The notes under the pieces: generated by a model
What the model was told of the DNA's origin: nothing
Databases searched by the model: none
What the model saw: only the letters and a program-made list of their open reading frames with translations
Translations under genes and position numbers: made by a program
Shown: piece by piece, positions 24,502 to 32,168 of the stretch
How positions within the stretch are numbered: position 1 is the first letter of the stretch
How the letters are laid out: each line of letters begins with the position of its first letter
From: Phytohabitans sp036906915
GTDB lineage: Bacteria; Actinomycetota; Actinomycetes; Mycobacteriales; Micromonosporaceae
Direction: 5' to 3'
Length of the DNA: 60,509 nt
Assembly (NCBI RefSeq): GCF_036906915.1
Contig: NZ_JBAKHX010000046.1
Span: 1 to 60,509 of the forward strand

Positions 24502-25668
24502 ATGAACACCGAACAGACCATCCGCACCTTCGTCGAGTTCTTCGAAGAGCGCGGCCACCGCCGCGTCCTCGGCTCCTCGCTCATCCCGCCACCGGGCGAT
24601 CCGGTGCTGTTCACCACGTCCGGCATGCATCCGCTCACGCCGTATCTGACCGGCCGCCCGCACCCGCTCGGCAGCCGCCTCGTCGACGTGCAGCGCTGCC
24701 TGCGCACCACCGACCTCGACGAGGTCGGAGATCGCACCCACCTGACCGTGTTCGAGATGCTCGGCTCCTGGTCGCTCGGCGACTACGACGGGCAGCAGAG
24801 CGTGCGATGGGGCTTCGAGCTGCTCCGCGACGGCTTCGGCCTCGATACCAGCCGGATGCACGTCACGGTGTTTGGTGGGGACGGGCAGGTCGGGCCGGAC
24901 ACGCGGTCGCTGGAGACCTGGCGCGAGCTCGGGCTGCCCGTCGAGCTGACCGGTGACGAGAACTGGTGGTCCAACGGCCCCACCGGCCCGTGCGGCCCGG
25001 ACTCGGAGATCTTCGTGTGGACCGGTGACACGCCGCCGCGCGGCACTCCCACCACCGACGACCGTTGGGTCGAGGTGTGGAACCACGTGCAGATGCGGTA
25101 CGACCGCCAAGAGGACGGGACGCTGCGGCCGCTTTCGCGGCCGGGCGTCGACACCGGGCTGGGGCTGGAGCGGCTGCTCGGCGTCCTACAGGGCAAGAAT
25201 TCCGTGTACGAGGTGGACGTCTTCGAGCCGTGGACGTCTACCGTGCCCCGGCTGTGGCCCCTCGACGAGACCTCGACCAGGATCGTCCGCGACCACCTGC
25301 GTTCGTCCATTGTGGTCATCGGCGACGGCGTGCGCCCCTCGAACACGGGCCGCGGGTACGTGCTGCGCCGGCTGGTACGCCGCGTGCTCACCACGCTGTG
25401 GCGCGACGACCCCAGCCGCACACTGTCCGACCTGCCTGTCCAGCCGATCCGGCACACCATCGACCACTTCGGACTGTCCATCGGCGTCGAACCGGTACGC
25501 GAGGTGCTGCTCGGCGAGCAGGAGCGCTTCGGTGACCTCGTACGGCGCGGGCGGCGCGTGGTGTCCCGGCGGCTGTCGCGCGGCCCGCTCGGCGAGAGCG
25601 ACTACCAGGACCTGCACGAGACCCACGGCCTGCCGAGAGAGCTCGTTCGCGCGCTGCTTACGCCGTAG
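24502..25668 (+). CDS. Alanyl-tRNA synthetase catalytic-domain paralogue
   Basis: A 388-residue class II synthetase-like protein covering only the AlaRS N-terminal part; full AlaRS has about 870 residues. Conserved segments include GSSLIPPPGDPVLFTTSGM, QRCLRTTDLDEVG, VFEMLGSWSLGDY, GPTGPCGPDSEIF, EVWNHVQMRYDR, DTGLGLERL and SNTGRGYVLRRLVRR. The editing domain, its HxxxH zinc motif and the C-Ala domain are absent. It should activate an amino acid, probably alanine, with ATP. Whether it charges tRNA or feeds another acceptor is unknown. AAGGA precedes the ATG at 24502. Its end overlaps the convergent AAC(3) gene by 11 bp. Confidence 0.88.
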   Translation: MNTEQTIRTFVEFFEERGHRRVLGSSLIPPPGDPVLFTTSGMHPLTPYLTGRPHPLGSRLVDVQRCLRTTDLDEVGDRTHLTVFEMLGSWSLGDYDGQQSVRWGFELLRDGFGLDTSRMHVTVFGGDGQVGPDTRSLETWRELGLPVELTGDENWWSNGPTGPCGPDSEIFVWTGDTPPRGTPTTDDRWVEVWNHVQMRYDRQEDGTLRPLSRPGVDTGLGLERLLGVLQGKNSVYEVDVFEPWTSTVPRLWPLDETSTRIVRDHLRSSIVVIGDGVRPSNTGRGYVLRRLVRRVLTTLWRDDPSRTLSDLPVQPIRHTIDHFGLSIGVEPVREVLLGEQERFGDLVRRGRRVVSRRLSRGPLGESDYQDLHETHGLPRELVRALLTP

Positions 25669-26392
25669 CCCTGTTCACCGCGAGCCATTCCACCGCGAAG
25701 TCGACGAGCGGCCGCTGCCGCATCAGGCGGCACGCCGCGTCGCCCACCCGACCGGTGCGGGCGCTGCCGCTCTCCTCGAAGGCGGCGCCCAACCGCTCGA
25801 AGTCCTCCTCCTCGGTGGCGACGTCCTCCCACCGCGTCCAGGCCCGGCCACCGCCGGGCACGAGCACCGCCGAGCCCTCCCACCTGCGCGGCGGATCCGG
25901 CAGCCGGTACTCGGCCAGGTGCAGCGAGGTGTTGCCGTCGTGCCCGACGCCCAGCAGCAGTACGTCGCCGTCGAGCCGGTAGACGGCGCCGACGGGGGAG
26001 TGTTCCCCCAACATGTCGTCGAGGCGGTGCCCCGCCGTCACGGCCTGCGCCGCCGGGCCGACTGCCGCGAACGACACCTGCGGGTGGTCGCTGCGCCGCG
26101 CTCCCGGCCACGTGCGCACCGTCTCCGCGATCCGGCCCATCCACCGGCTCGGGGTGAGCGCCGGGTCGAATCCGGGCGTGTGCTCGCGGATCACCGTCCA
26201 CCACGACTCCGGCACCGGCGGGTGCTGCCAGCCAGCCGGGTCGGTGTTGTCGGACGTGTGCGTCGGCGCGACCAGCGTGCCGTCGGGGCCGAGCGCGTCG
26301 AGCAGCGCCTGGACCACCGCGACCGGCCCACCGCAGACCCAGCCGAGCGACTTCAGCGAAGAGTGGACCAGCAGCACAGACCCGCGCCGCAC
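25658..26392 (-). CDS. Aminoglycoside N(3)-acetyltransferase family protein
   Basis: An acetyl-CoA-dependent AAC(3)-family protein with VLLVHSSLKSLGWV, GTLVAPTHTSDN, RRSDHPQVSFAAVGP and LLLGVGHDGNTSLHLAEYR, including the conserved His residues. It may acetylate an aminoglycoside or another amine. The GTG at 26392 gives 244 residues, but homology to the family N-terminus (TRATLADDLASLG) continues in frame upstream to the TAG at 26462-26464 with no ATG, GTG or TTG in between. So the true start is either GTG 26392 or a rare codon. The neighbouring membrane-protein gene ends at that same TAG. Confidence 0.85.
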   Translation of the reverse strand: MRRGSVLLVHSSLKSLGWVCGGPVAVVQALLDALGPDGTLVAPTHTSDNTDPAGWQHPPVPESWWTVIREHTPGFDPALTPSRWMGRIAETVRTWPGARRSDHPQVSFAAVGPAAQAVTAGHRLDDMLGEHSPVGAVYRLDGDVLLLGVGHDGNTSLHLAEYRLPDPPRRWEGSAVLVPGGGRAWTRWEDVATEEEDFERLGAAFEESGSARTGRVGDAACRLMRQRPLVDFAVEWLAVNRATA

Positions 26393-26461
26393 CCCGAGCG
26401 AAGCCAGGTCGTCGGCGAGTGTGGCGCGGGTGTGCGGCAGGTCCGTATCGATCGTTCGACC

Positions 26462-27352
26462 CTACCGCCCGCCGAGCCAACTGTTCAGCCGGGTCAGCGC
26501 CGTCGCGGTGTACCTGCCCACGACGTCGGGATCGGCGGACCAGCCGGCCTCCCAGCCGCGCTCGTAGAGCACCATCACCACGTCACCGACGCGCACCACC
26601 GAGATGAGGCGGACGTCGTCGCCCCCGGTGGGGTTGCCGTCCGGGTCGACAGTGGGATAGCGCTTCTCGAACATGAACGAGTCGTCGCCGCGCTTCGTCG
26701 CCGACACCATCTTGTACCGGTCGTCGCCGTCCCTCGCGCAGCCGGCCACGACCGAGCGCAGCTGTGCCATGAATTCCTTGGCCGCACTCGCCTTGTACAC
26801 GGTGATGGTCTCGTTGAACGTACCCTCCGGTGTCGAACCCTCCGTGGGATTGATGTAGTAGGTGACGTGCTTGCTTCGCCGCACCTGAATCTTGGCTTCG
26901 CTCTTGTAGGTCGCGCCACACAGTTCGGGTAGGTGCTCGTCGCCGAGCAGGCCGTCGATCATCCCGTCCTGCAGGAAGGCGCTGTCCGGAATGGAGCGCG
27001 GTATGGCGCGGCCGGTCGCGCTGGCGCTCGCCTGCGGGTCCACCACGCCGGACGCCGGCGCGGACGCGCTCGGCGAGGCGGCCTGTGTGGGTGGTGTGGC
27101 CGGTGGCGGTGTCGGCGACAGCGTCGCGGTGGGCGTGTCGCCGGGCGTCACCGGCGGTCCGGAGTCCGCGCGCAGCAGCCACTGCGTGCCGCCGGTCGCG
27201 CCGCCGACCGCGACCGCGGCGGCCGCGACCGCCGCCACGACCCGCATCCGGGTCCGACGGTCGGCGCGGGCGCGCACTTCGGTCGGTGGAGCCAGGTGTA
27301 CGGTGTCCGCCTCGTCGGCGAGGGCACGGTACGCCCGGTCGAAGTCAGCCAT
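26462..27352 (-). CDS. Membrane-anchored partner of the SigE-family sigma factor
   Basis: A 296-residue protein with a cytoplasmic N-terminus (1-35), one transmembrane helix (VVAAVAAAAVAVGGATGG), a Pro/Thr/Ser-rich linker and an external domain of about 190 residues. Two cysteines (LPELCGATY and VAGCARDG) may form a disulfide. The ATG at 27352 overlaps the end of the sigma gene by 8 bp. Position and layout suggest an anti-sigma or sensor role, although no zinc-type anti-sigma motif is seen. The fold of the outer domain is unknown to me. Confidence 0.78.
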   Translation of the reverse strand: MADFDRAYRALADEADTVHLAPPTEVRARADRRTRMRVVAAVAAAAVAVGGATGGTQWLLRADSGPPVTPGDTPTATLSPTPPPATPPTQAASPSASAPASGVVDPQASASATGRAIPRSIPDSAFLQDGMIDGLLGDEHLPELCGATYKSEAKIQVRRSKHVTYYINPTEGSTPEGTFNETITVYKASAAKEFMAQLRSVVAGCARDGDDRYKMVSATKRGDDSFMFEKRYPTVDPDGNPTGGDDVRLISVVRVGDVVMVLYERGWEAGWSADPDVVGRYTATALTRLNSWLGGR

Positions 27353-27860
27353 CCCCGCTCCCTTCCCACGTCCCGTTGGCCGCTCCGGCGCCCGCCAGTA
27401 CCTCGGCGAGCCCGGCCCGGCCGCGCGACAGCCACGACTTGACGGTGCCGACCGCCACGCCGGTCTCCGCGGCGATCTCGGCGACCGGCAGGTCGAACAG
27501 ATAGCGCAGCGCGAGCGCCTGCCGCTGCGCCACCGGCAACTGCCGCAGGGCGCCCACCACCAGCACGGTGTCCTCGCTGGGTGGCCGCACGGGCTCCGGT
27601 GGACCGGCGCGCAGCAGGGTCGCGCGCCAGCGGTTGAGCCGCCGCCACCGGTCTGTGGCCAGCCGCGTCACGACCAGCCGCACCCACGCTTCGGGGCTGG
27701 GATGGGTGGCGACGGTCCGCCATCTCTGCCAGGCCCGGGTGTACGCCTCCTGCACGAGATCCTGTGACTCGGCGAGATCGCCGACGACCGCGTACCCGTA
27801 CCGCATGAGCCGCACCGACGTGCTCCGGTAAAACTCGTCGAAGCTGTGTGTGTCCCGCAT
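27345..27860 (-). CDS. SigE-family RNA polymerase sigma factor (ECF)
   Basis: A 171-residue ECF sigma factor. Region 2 is FDEFYRSTSVRLMRYGYAVVGDLAESQDLVQEAYTRAWQRW; region 4 is LPVAQRQALALRYLFDLPVAEIAAETGVAVGTVKSWLSRGRAGL. It directs RNA polymerase to stress promoters when its partner lets go. The ATG at 27860 has GGAGGG upstream. It is coupled to the membrane protein gene by an 8-bp overlap. Confidence 0.92.
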   Translation of the reverse strand: MRDTHSFDEFYRSTSVRLMRYGYAVVGDLAESQDLVQEAYTRAWQRWRTVATHPSPEAWVRLVVTRLATDRWRRLNRWRATLLRAGPPEPVRPPSEDTVLVVGALRQLPVAQRQALALRYLFDLPVAEIAAETGVAVGTVKSWLSRGRAGLAEVLAGAGAANGTWEGSGDG

Positions 27861-27982
27861 TCCCTCCCCGCTCTCACCGCGCCTGACATGGTTACGACCC
27901 GCTGGCCGTCCAGGTTGCAGTACGCCACGCCGCACGTAAGGTGCCGGTGAACCGCGGGTCAGGCCGGGGCGCCGCGCTTGAC

Positions 27983-28027
27983 GCAATCATCCGGTTGCAA
28001 TGGCGTGGTTAGCAACCGAATGATTGC
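27983..28027. promoter_or_regulatory. Paired operator-like inverted repeat
   Basis: GCAATCATCCGGTTGC (27983-27998) and GCAACCGAATGATTGC (28012-28027) are inverted copies (15 of 16 pair) with a 13-nt spacer. Each arm is also a partial palindrome GCAA..TTGC. It sits just before the DUF899 remnant and looks like an orphaned operator, perhaps ArsR-type. Confidence 0.6.
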
Positions 28028-28051
28028 TATACAGGGAAGCTCCGCGGGGAG

Positions 28052-28141
28052 GTGTCGCGCGAGGAGTGGCTCGCCGCCCGCAGGCAGCTTCTGGCGAAGG
28101 AGAAGGAGCTCACCCGGGCTCGTGACCGGGTAAACGCAGAC
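28052..28141 (+). pseudogene. N-terminal remnant of a DUF899 thioredoxin-like gene
   Basis: GTG at 28052 with GGGGAGG upstream starts SREEWLAARRQLLAKEKELTRARDRVNA, the exact opening of DUF899 (thioredoxin-like) proteins. After that the expected ERRRLPMV segment and about 200 residues are missing. From 28142 to 28256 I see only a possible 33-codon minus-strand frame (28153-28254) of no known family. The promoter side survives, the gene body does not. Confidence 0.75.
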
Positions 28142-28256
28142 GGCGAGCAGCGTCAGGCCAGACGGGCGTTGAACTCCCGGACACCGCGGGCGGCCGACAG
28201 CGACATTGGCACCGCGAAGCCCTGCGCAGCGTGCCGGCGAAGTGTGCCATCCATCC

Positions 28257-28544
28257 TCAGAGGACGCTCTTCTGGGCGGCGTCGCGGCGGCGCTGGGCGG
28301 AGGGCATGTGTGACTGCCAGAGCCACGAGTCGGCCTCCCAGTGGCGCTGGTCCGTCGTGTAGCGGACGACGGAGTACGCGCGGCTGCCGTCGTCGGGGCT
28401 GAGGTTGGGGTTGCGCGGCGCGCCCGCGTACGGGCCGGTGTCGGCGCGCGAGAACGCGTCGCCCACACCGCCGAAGAGCTTGTGCCGCCGCAGCCACGCC
28501 ATTAGCCCCGACCGGCGTTCGGCCCCGCGCGGTTCGTCGCTCAT
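28257..28544 (-). CDS. Small hypothetical protein coupled to TetR
   Basis: A 95-residue soluble protein beginning MSDEPRGAERRSGLMAWLRRHKLFGG. It has an aromatic-rich second half (YSVVRYTTDQRHWEADSWLWQSHM) and ends AAQKSVL. Its ATG at 28544 overlaps the TetR stop (ATGA), so it is translated with the regulator. No recognised domain. It could be a target or modulator of the TetR system. Confidence 0.65.
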   Translation of the reverse strand: MSDEPRGAERRSGLMAWLRRHKLFGGVGDAFSRADTGPYAGAPRNPNLSPDDGSRAYSVVRYTTDQRHWEADSWLWQSHMPSAQRRRDAAQKSVL

Positions 28545-29146
28545 GCCTTCACCGCCGCCGGGAGCGCCAGCGCCAGCAGGTCGGCGGTGACCGTGCCGGT
28601 GTCGACGCTGGGGTCGAGGACGCGGCGCAGGGCGAGCCCGCCGCCGAGCGCGCCGAGCACCACGACGAGGCGGGCGAGCGGCACCGCCGGCTGGATGCCG
28701 AGCCGCCCGCAGTGCTGTGTCAGCAGGGCGGTGAGCGCGTCGTCGAGGCGGCGTTGCAGATCCGCGAGAGGCTCGGCTTGCCGCGGGTGGCCGGTGACCG
28801 CGGCGAGATGCTCCGCGGCAGCCGCCGTCCACCGGGTGGCCTCGCCGTCGGAGACGATGGCGCTGGGGTCGAGCGCCGCGACCAGGTCGTCACGGCTGGT
28901 GGCCCGGTCGAGGGCGGCACCCAGCAGCTCCAGGTGCGTTCGCGCGCGGGCCTCCACGATGGACTGCCACAGCCCTTCCTTACCGCCGAAGTGCTTGTAA
29001 AGCGCGCCGCGCGTGTAACCCGCCTCGGAGGCGATCTCCTCGACCGTCGCGGCCAGGTAGCCGCGCCGCAGGAAGACCGACCGGCCGGCGACGAGCAGCC
29101 GCTCGTGCGTGAGTTCCTGCTGCTGGTGCCGCGTCAGCCGAGCCAT
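28541..29146 (-). CDS. TetR-family regulator
   Basis: A 201-residue repressor. The N-terminal helix-turn-helix is LLVAGRSVFLRRGYLAATVEEIASEAGYTRGALYKHFGGKEGLW, with the usual YKHF motif; the rest is a helical ligand-binding domain. The ATG at 29146 starts directly before MARLTRHQQQ. A 16-bp palindrome lies 25 bp upstream, consistent with self-control. Its ligand is unknown. The 95-residue gene is its only clear operon partner. Confidence 0.9.
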   Translation of the reverse strand: MARLTRHQQQELTHERLLVAGRSVFLRRGYLAATVEEIASEAGYTRGALYKHFGGKEGLWQSIVEARARTHLELLGAALDRATSRDDLVAALDPSAIVSDGEATRWTAAAAEHLAAVTGHPRQAEPLADLQRRLDDALTALLTQHCGRLGIQPAVPLARLVVVLGALGGGLALRRVLDPSVDTGTVTADLLALALPAAVKA

Positions 29147-29170
29147 CCGCCGCCTACTTTCAGAAACACT

Positions 29171-29186
29171 GTGTATCTGGATACAC
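29171..29186 (-). promoter_or_regulatory. TetR operator palindrome
   Basis: GTGTATCTGGATACAC is a perfect 7-2-7 inverted repeat located 25 bp before the TetR start and just after the MarR stop. TetR autoregulation is inferred. Confidence 0.7.
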
Positions 29187-29190
29187 GATG

Positions 29191-29640
29191 TTACTGCATC
29201 GCTCGCTGATACGGATCGGTGATCTCGCGTAGGCGGGTGAGTGCCTCGCGTAGCTGGCGCATCCGCTGCTTGCCCAGGTGCGCCTCCCACTCGGCCTCGA
29301 CCTCCGCGACCACCGCGGCCGCGAGCGGCACGGCCCGTGCCCCGCGCTCGGAGATGCGCACCAGCCTGGCGCGCGCGTCGGTGGGGTCGGGCGCGCGCTC
29401 CACGAAGCCGGCGCGCTCCAACTGGTCGACCAGGAAGCCCGCGGACTGCTTGGTGATCTGCGCCTGCTCGGCCAGGTCGGTCAGCCGGCTGCCGCCCGGC
29501 GCGATGCGCTGGAAGACCCGCGCCTGGGCCGGGGTGACGTCGCCAAAGCCCGCCTCGGCCATGGCCGCGAAGACGCGACTCTCCATCGCCCGATAGGGGA
29601 TAAAGAGAAGTAAGCCCAGGTTGAGCGGGGTGTCGTCCAC
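29191..29640 (-). CDS. MarR-family regulator
   Basis: A 149-residue winged-helix regulator: VTPAQARVFQRIAPGGSRLTDLAEQAQITKQSAGFLVDQLERAGFVERAPDPTDARARLVRISERG. The GTG at 29640 is preceded by AAGGAG at good spacing. It is divergent from the DinB-fold enzyme gene, and an operator-like repeat lies in the 72-bp gap. It probably represses that gene and itself. Confidence 0.9.
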   Translation of the reverse strand: MDDTPLNLGLLLFIPYRAMESRVFAAMAEAGFGDVTPAQARVFQRIAPGGSRLTDLAEQAQITKQSAGFLVDQLERAGFVERAPDPTDARARLVRISERGARAVPLAAAVVAEVEAEWEAHLGKQRMRQLREALTRLREITDPYQRAMQ

Positions 29641-29650
29641 TGATGCTCCT

Positions 29651-29687
29651 TGACTTTAGTCAGAGTGGCTGATTAAAGTAGTCAGAT
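29651..29687. promoter_or_regulatory. MarR operator region in the divergent gap
   Basis: TGACTTTAGTCA (29651-29662) is a perfect 5-2-5 inverted repeat. A degenerate second copy, TGATTAAAGTAGTCA, ends near 29684. Both lie between the MarR gene and the DinB-fold enzyme gene. Confidence 0.6.
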
Positions 29688-29712
29688 AATCTTACCAAAC
29701 TAAGGGCTAGTC

Positions 29713-30369
29713 ATGGACAAGGATGAGAGCTGGCGCGTCATTGCTGAGCAGCGACTCAGCCTCGCCGACCTGCTGGAAAGCCTGACCGTCGACGAGTGGG
29801 AAGCACCCTCACTGTGCGACGGGTGGCGGGTGCGTGACGTCGCCGCCCACGTGGCCATGGCCTCGCAGCCGCCGGGCGTGTGGTTCATGATCAAGGAGGG
29901 CGTCCGCGCCCACGGCCGCTTCCACCGGCTCAACCACGACGTCGCCGTGCGCCACGCGGCCCGACCCACTGAGCGGCTCGTGGCGGAGCTGCGCGAGTTC
30001 GCGCCGTCGCGGGCGCTGCCCGCGGTCACGAACTACCGCAACGCCCTCTTCGACATCCTCGTACACGTGCAGGACATTGCCGTGCCGCTCGGCCGCGACC
30101 GGCCGATGCCGACCGGCGCGGCGCTGGCCGGCGCCACGCGCGTCTGGACGATGGGCTGGCCCTTCTGGGCGCGGCGCAGGCTGCGCGGCGTGCGGCTGGT
30201 CGCCACCGACACCGCCTGGTCGGCCGGCGAGGGCGCCGAGCTGCGCGGCCCGATCGACGCGCTGTTGCTGCTGCTCACGGGCCGCACGGCCGTCGCGCTG
30301 CCGCGCCTCGCAGGCCCGGGGGCTGTGCTGGTTGGCGCTCGCTCCGCTCGCGCGGGCCCTGGGGCCTAG
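29713..30369 (+). CDS. Mycothiol-dependent DinB-fold (maleylpyruvate isomerase-like) protein
   Basis: A 218-residue protein of the TIGR03083/MDMPI-N family. The helical bundle has ESLTVDEWEAPSLCDGWRVRDVAAHVAMAS and RNALFDILVHVQDIAVPLGRDR, whose His residues would bind a metal. Relatives transfer mycothiol in isomerisation or detoxification. The last residues (about 202-218) are encoded by a 50-bp direct repeat whose second copy lies 105 bp downstream, so the native C-terminus appears replaced. The divergent MarR regulator suggests induction by a toxic substrate. Confidence 0.82.
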   Translation: MDKDESWRVIAEQRLSLADLLESLTVDEWEAPSLCDGWRVRDVAAHVAMASQPPGVWFMIKEGVRAHGRFHRLNHDVAVRHAARPTERLVAELREFAPSRALPAVTNYRNALFDILVHVQDIAVPLGRDRPMPTGAALAGATRVWTMGWPFWARRRLRGVRLVATDTAWSAGEGAELRGPIDALLLLLTGRTAVALPRLAGPGAVLVGARSARAGPGA

Positions 30370-30479
30370 GAGGCGTCGCCTTCCCTCGTCGCTGCGCTCC
30401 TCAGTCCAGACGACGCCGGCCCCAAGGCCGTGCTGGTTGGCGCTCGCTCCGCTCGTGCGGGCCCTGGGGCCTAGGAGGC
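30325..30479. repeat. Pair of 50-bp direct repeats
   Basis: Positions 30325-30374 and 30430-30479 match at 49 of 50 positions (core GGCGCTCGCTCCGCTCG, ending GGGGCCTAGGAGGC). The first copy codes for the tail and stop of the DinB-fold protein. Between them lies a CTCGTCGCTGCGCTCCTC segment of the same style. They look like a small REP-type element cluster. Confidence 0.8.
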
Positions 30480-30534
30480 CGCGGTGCCGTGCGGGGGGCG
30501 GGCGCGGATCGCCGCCACACGCCATTATGGAGCG

Positions 30535-32118
30535 GTGAGCTTCGGGGGACGGAAGGCGGCGGTCGCGCTGTGGGCGGTCTTCGCCGCGATAGCGGCGGTG
30601 TCCTGCGTGCTGGTGGCGCGGCGCGACACCAAGCTCTCCGACCTGCACATCTACTACGGCGCCATGCGGCACCTGCACGACGGGCGGCCGCTGTACGAGT
30701 TCGTGGCGGAAAACGGCGGCCCGTTCACCTACCCGCCCTTCGCCGCCGTCGTGCTCTGGCCGATCGCGCTGGTGCCCGAGGGCCTGCTGCAAGCGGCCTG
30801 GCTGGCGGCCACGATCGCGGCGATCGCGGCGATCGGCGTGCTCGTCGGCCGCGTGTGCGGCGGCGGGCGCCCGGTGGTGGTCGCGGCCGTCGCATGTGGA
30901 CTGCTGCTGTCCGCGCCCGCCCAGAGCAACCTGCGCTTCGGCCAGGTCAGCGTGTTCATCGTGCTGCTGGCCCTGGTCGACGGCATCGGTCTGACACCGG
31001 CCCGGCACCGGGGCCTGTTCGTCGGGGTGGCGGCCGCCATCAAGCTCACCCCGCTGCTGTTCGTCGTCTACTTCCTCGTCGCCGGCCGGTATCGTGACGC
31101 GGCCCGGGCGGGCGGCGCGTTCGTCGCGTGTGCGGCGGTGGGCGCGCTGCTGCTGCCGTCGGAGAGCATGACGTTCTGGACCGGCACGATGGCCGACACG
31201 TCCCGCATCGGCAACCTGGCCTCGCTCGGCAACCAGTCCGTCCAGGGCGCGTTGCTGCGGCTCGGCCTGTCGCCGGAGGCCCTGCCGCTGGTATGGGCCG
31301 TGCTCGTCGCCGTCATCTGCGGCATCGCGCTGCTGCGCGCCCGCCAGATCGAGCACAGTGGACACGTGGCGCGCGCGGCCGTCCTGGTGGGCTGCGCGAC
31401 CGTGGCCGCCTCACCGGTTTCCTGGACGCACCACCAGATCTGGCCGGTGCTCGCCGCGATGCTGCTGATCGCCACCCAGGGCACCGCCCGCCGGGTGGCG
31501 GGCGTCGCGCTGCTCACCGCGATGGTGGTCTCGCTCGGCGTGGTGCTGCGCGGGTTCGCGCTGACGCCCGGCATCCAGTTCGCGCTGGAGAACGCGCGCG
31601 CCGTCGGCACCGTCGGCGTCTGCGTGCTCGGCTTCGGCGGCGTCGCGGTGGCCGCCGCTACCCATCGCCAGGCCGCGCGCCGCGCGCGCCGCTGGGCGGT
31701 CGCCACCGCCGCCGCGACGGCGCTCGCCGTGGTCGCCGTGCAACCGCTGCCCGCGGCCGCCGACCCCACCTTCAAGGCGTACAGCTGGGAGCACACGAGC
31801 AATCCGCGATACTTCTACGTGTGCCACGAACGGGCCGGTTGCGCCGACTTCATCGGGCCCCGGGCGATCCGGTTCCTGGTGACGGCGGAGAAGACGAAGG
31901 TGCGCGTCAACGGCGTGGTCGACGCGCGGGTGGGCCGGCTGGAGTACCATTCGGCGCCCGGCGGGTCGCCGCGCGACATTCCACTGCTGGCCCTGTACCC
32001 GGAACACCGGGTCTTCTCGTTCCGCTCCGCCAGCCTGTCCCACGGCCGCCTGGTCGTGTACGACGTGAGCGGTCGCCCCCTGGTGACCTACACCAGCGAG
32101 CTCGCGCCCCCGTCCTAG
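30535..32118 (+). CDS. GT87-family membrane mannosyltransferase (DUF2029)
   Basis: A 527-residue polytopic membrane enzyme using a polyprenyl-phosphate sugar donor, as in PimE-type alpha-1,2-mannosyltransferases. About ten helices cover residues 5-410. The first external loop has SDLHIYYGAMRHLHDGRPLYEF with the likely catalytic Asp, then FTYPPFAAVVLWP. A globular tail of about 110 residues (DPTFKAYSWEHTSNPRYFYVCHERAGC) is less common in the family. The GTG at 30535 has GGAG 2-3 nt upstream. Its stop TAG lies at the edge of a 54-bp palindrome shared with the convergent gene. Confidence 0.83.
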   Translation: MSFGGRKAAVALWAVFAAIAAVSCVLVARRDTKLSDLHIYYGAMRHLHDGRPLYEFVAENGGPFTYPPFAAVVLWPIALVPEGLLQAAWLAATIAAIAAIGVLVGRVCGGGRPVVVAAVACGLLLSAPAQSNLRFGQVSVFIVLLALVDGIGLTPARHRGLFVGVAAAIKLTPLLFVVYFLVAGRYRDAARAGGAFVACAAVGALLLPSESMTFWTGTMADTSRIGNLASLGNQSVQGALLRLGLSPEALPLVWAVLVAVICGIALLRARQIEHSGHVARAAVLVGCATVAASPVSWTHHQIWPVLAAMLLIATQGTARRVAGVALLTAMVVSLGVVLRGFALTPGIQFALENARAVGTVGVCVLGFGGVAVAAATHRQAARRARRWAVATAAATALAVVAVQPLPAAADPTFKAYSWEHTSNPRYFYVCHERAGCADFIGPRAIRFLVTAEKTKVRVNGVVDARVGRLEYHSAPGGSPRDIPLLALYPEHRVFSFRSASLSHGRLVVYDVSGRPLVTYTSELAPPS

Positions 32119-32168
32119 GCCCTGTCCTGTCGATCATGGCCGGCCATGATCGACAGGACAGGGCCTAG
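32115..32168. terminator. 54-bp perfect palindrome, bidirectional terminator
   Basis: Every base from 32115 to 32168 pairs with its mirror position around a central GGCC; the arm begins CTAGGCCCTGTCCTGTCGAT. The plus-strand GT87 stop lies inside one end and the minus-strand phosphatase stop begins at 32169, immediately outside the other. It should form a long hairpin in either transcript. Confidence 0.85.

Noticed and set aside
23398..25110. 570-codon minus-strand frame across EamA and the AlaRS-like gene
   Set aside because: Both plus-strand genes have clear family motifs; the minus frame is Arg/Asp-rich without any recognisable domain.
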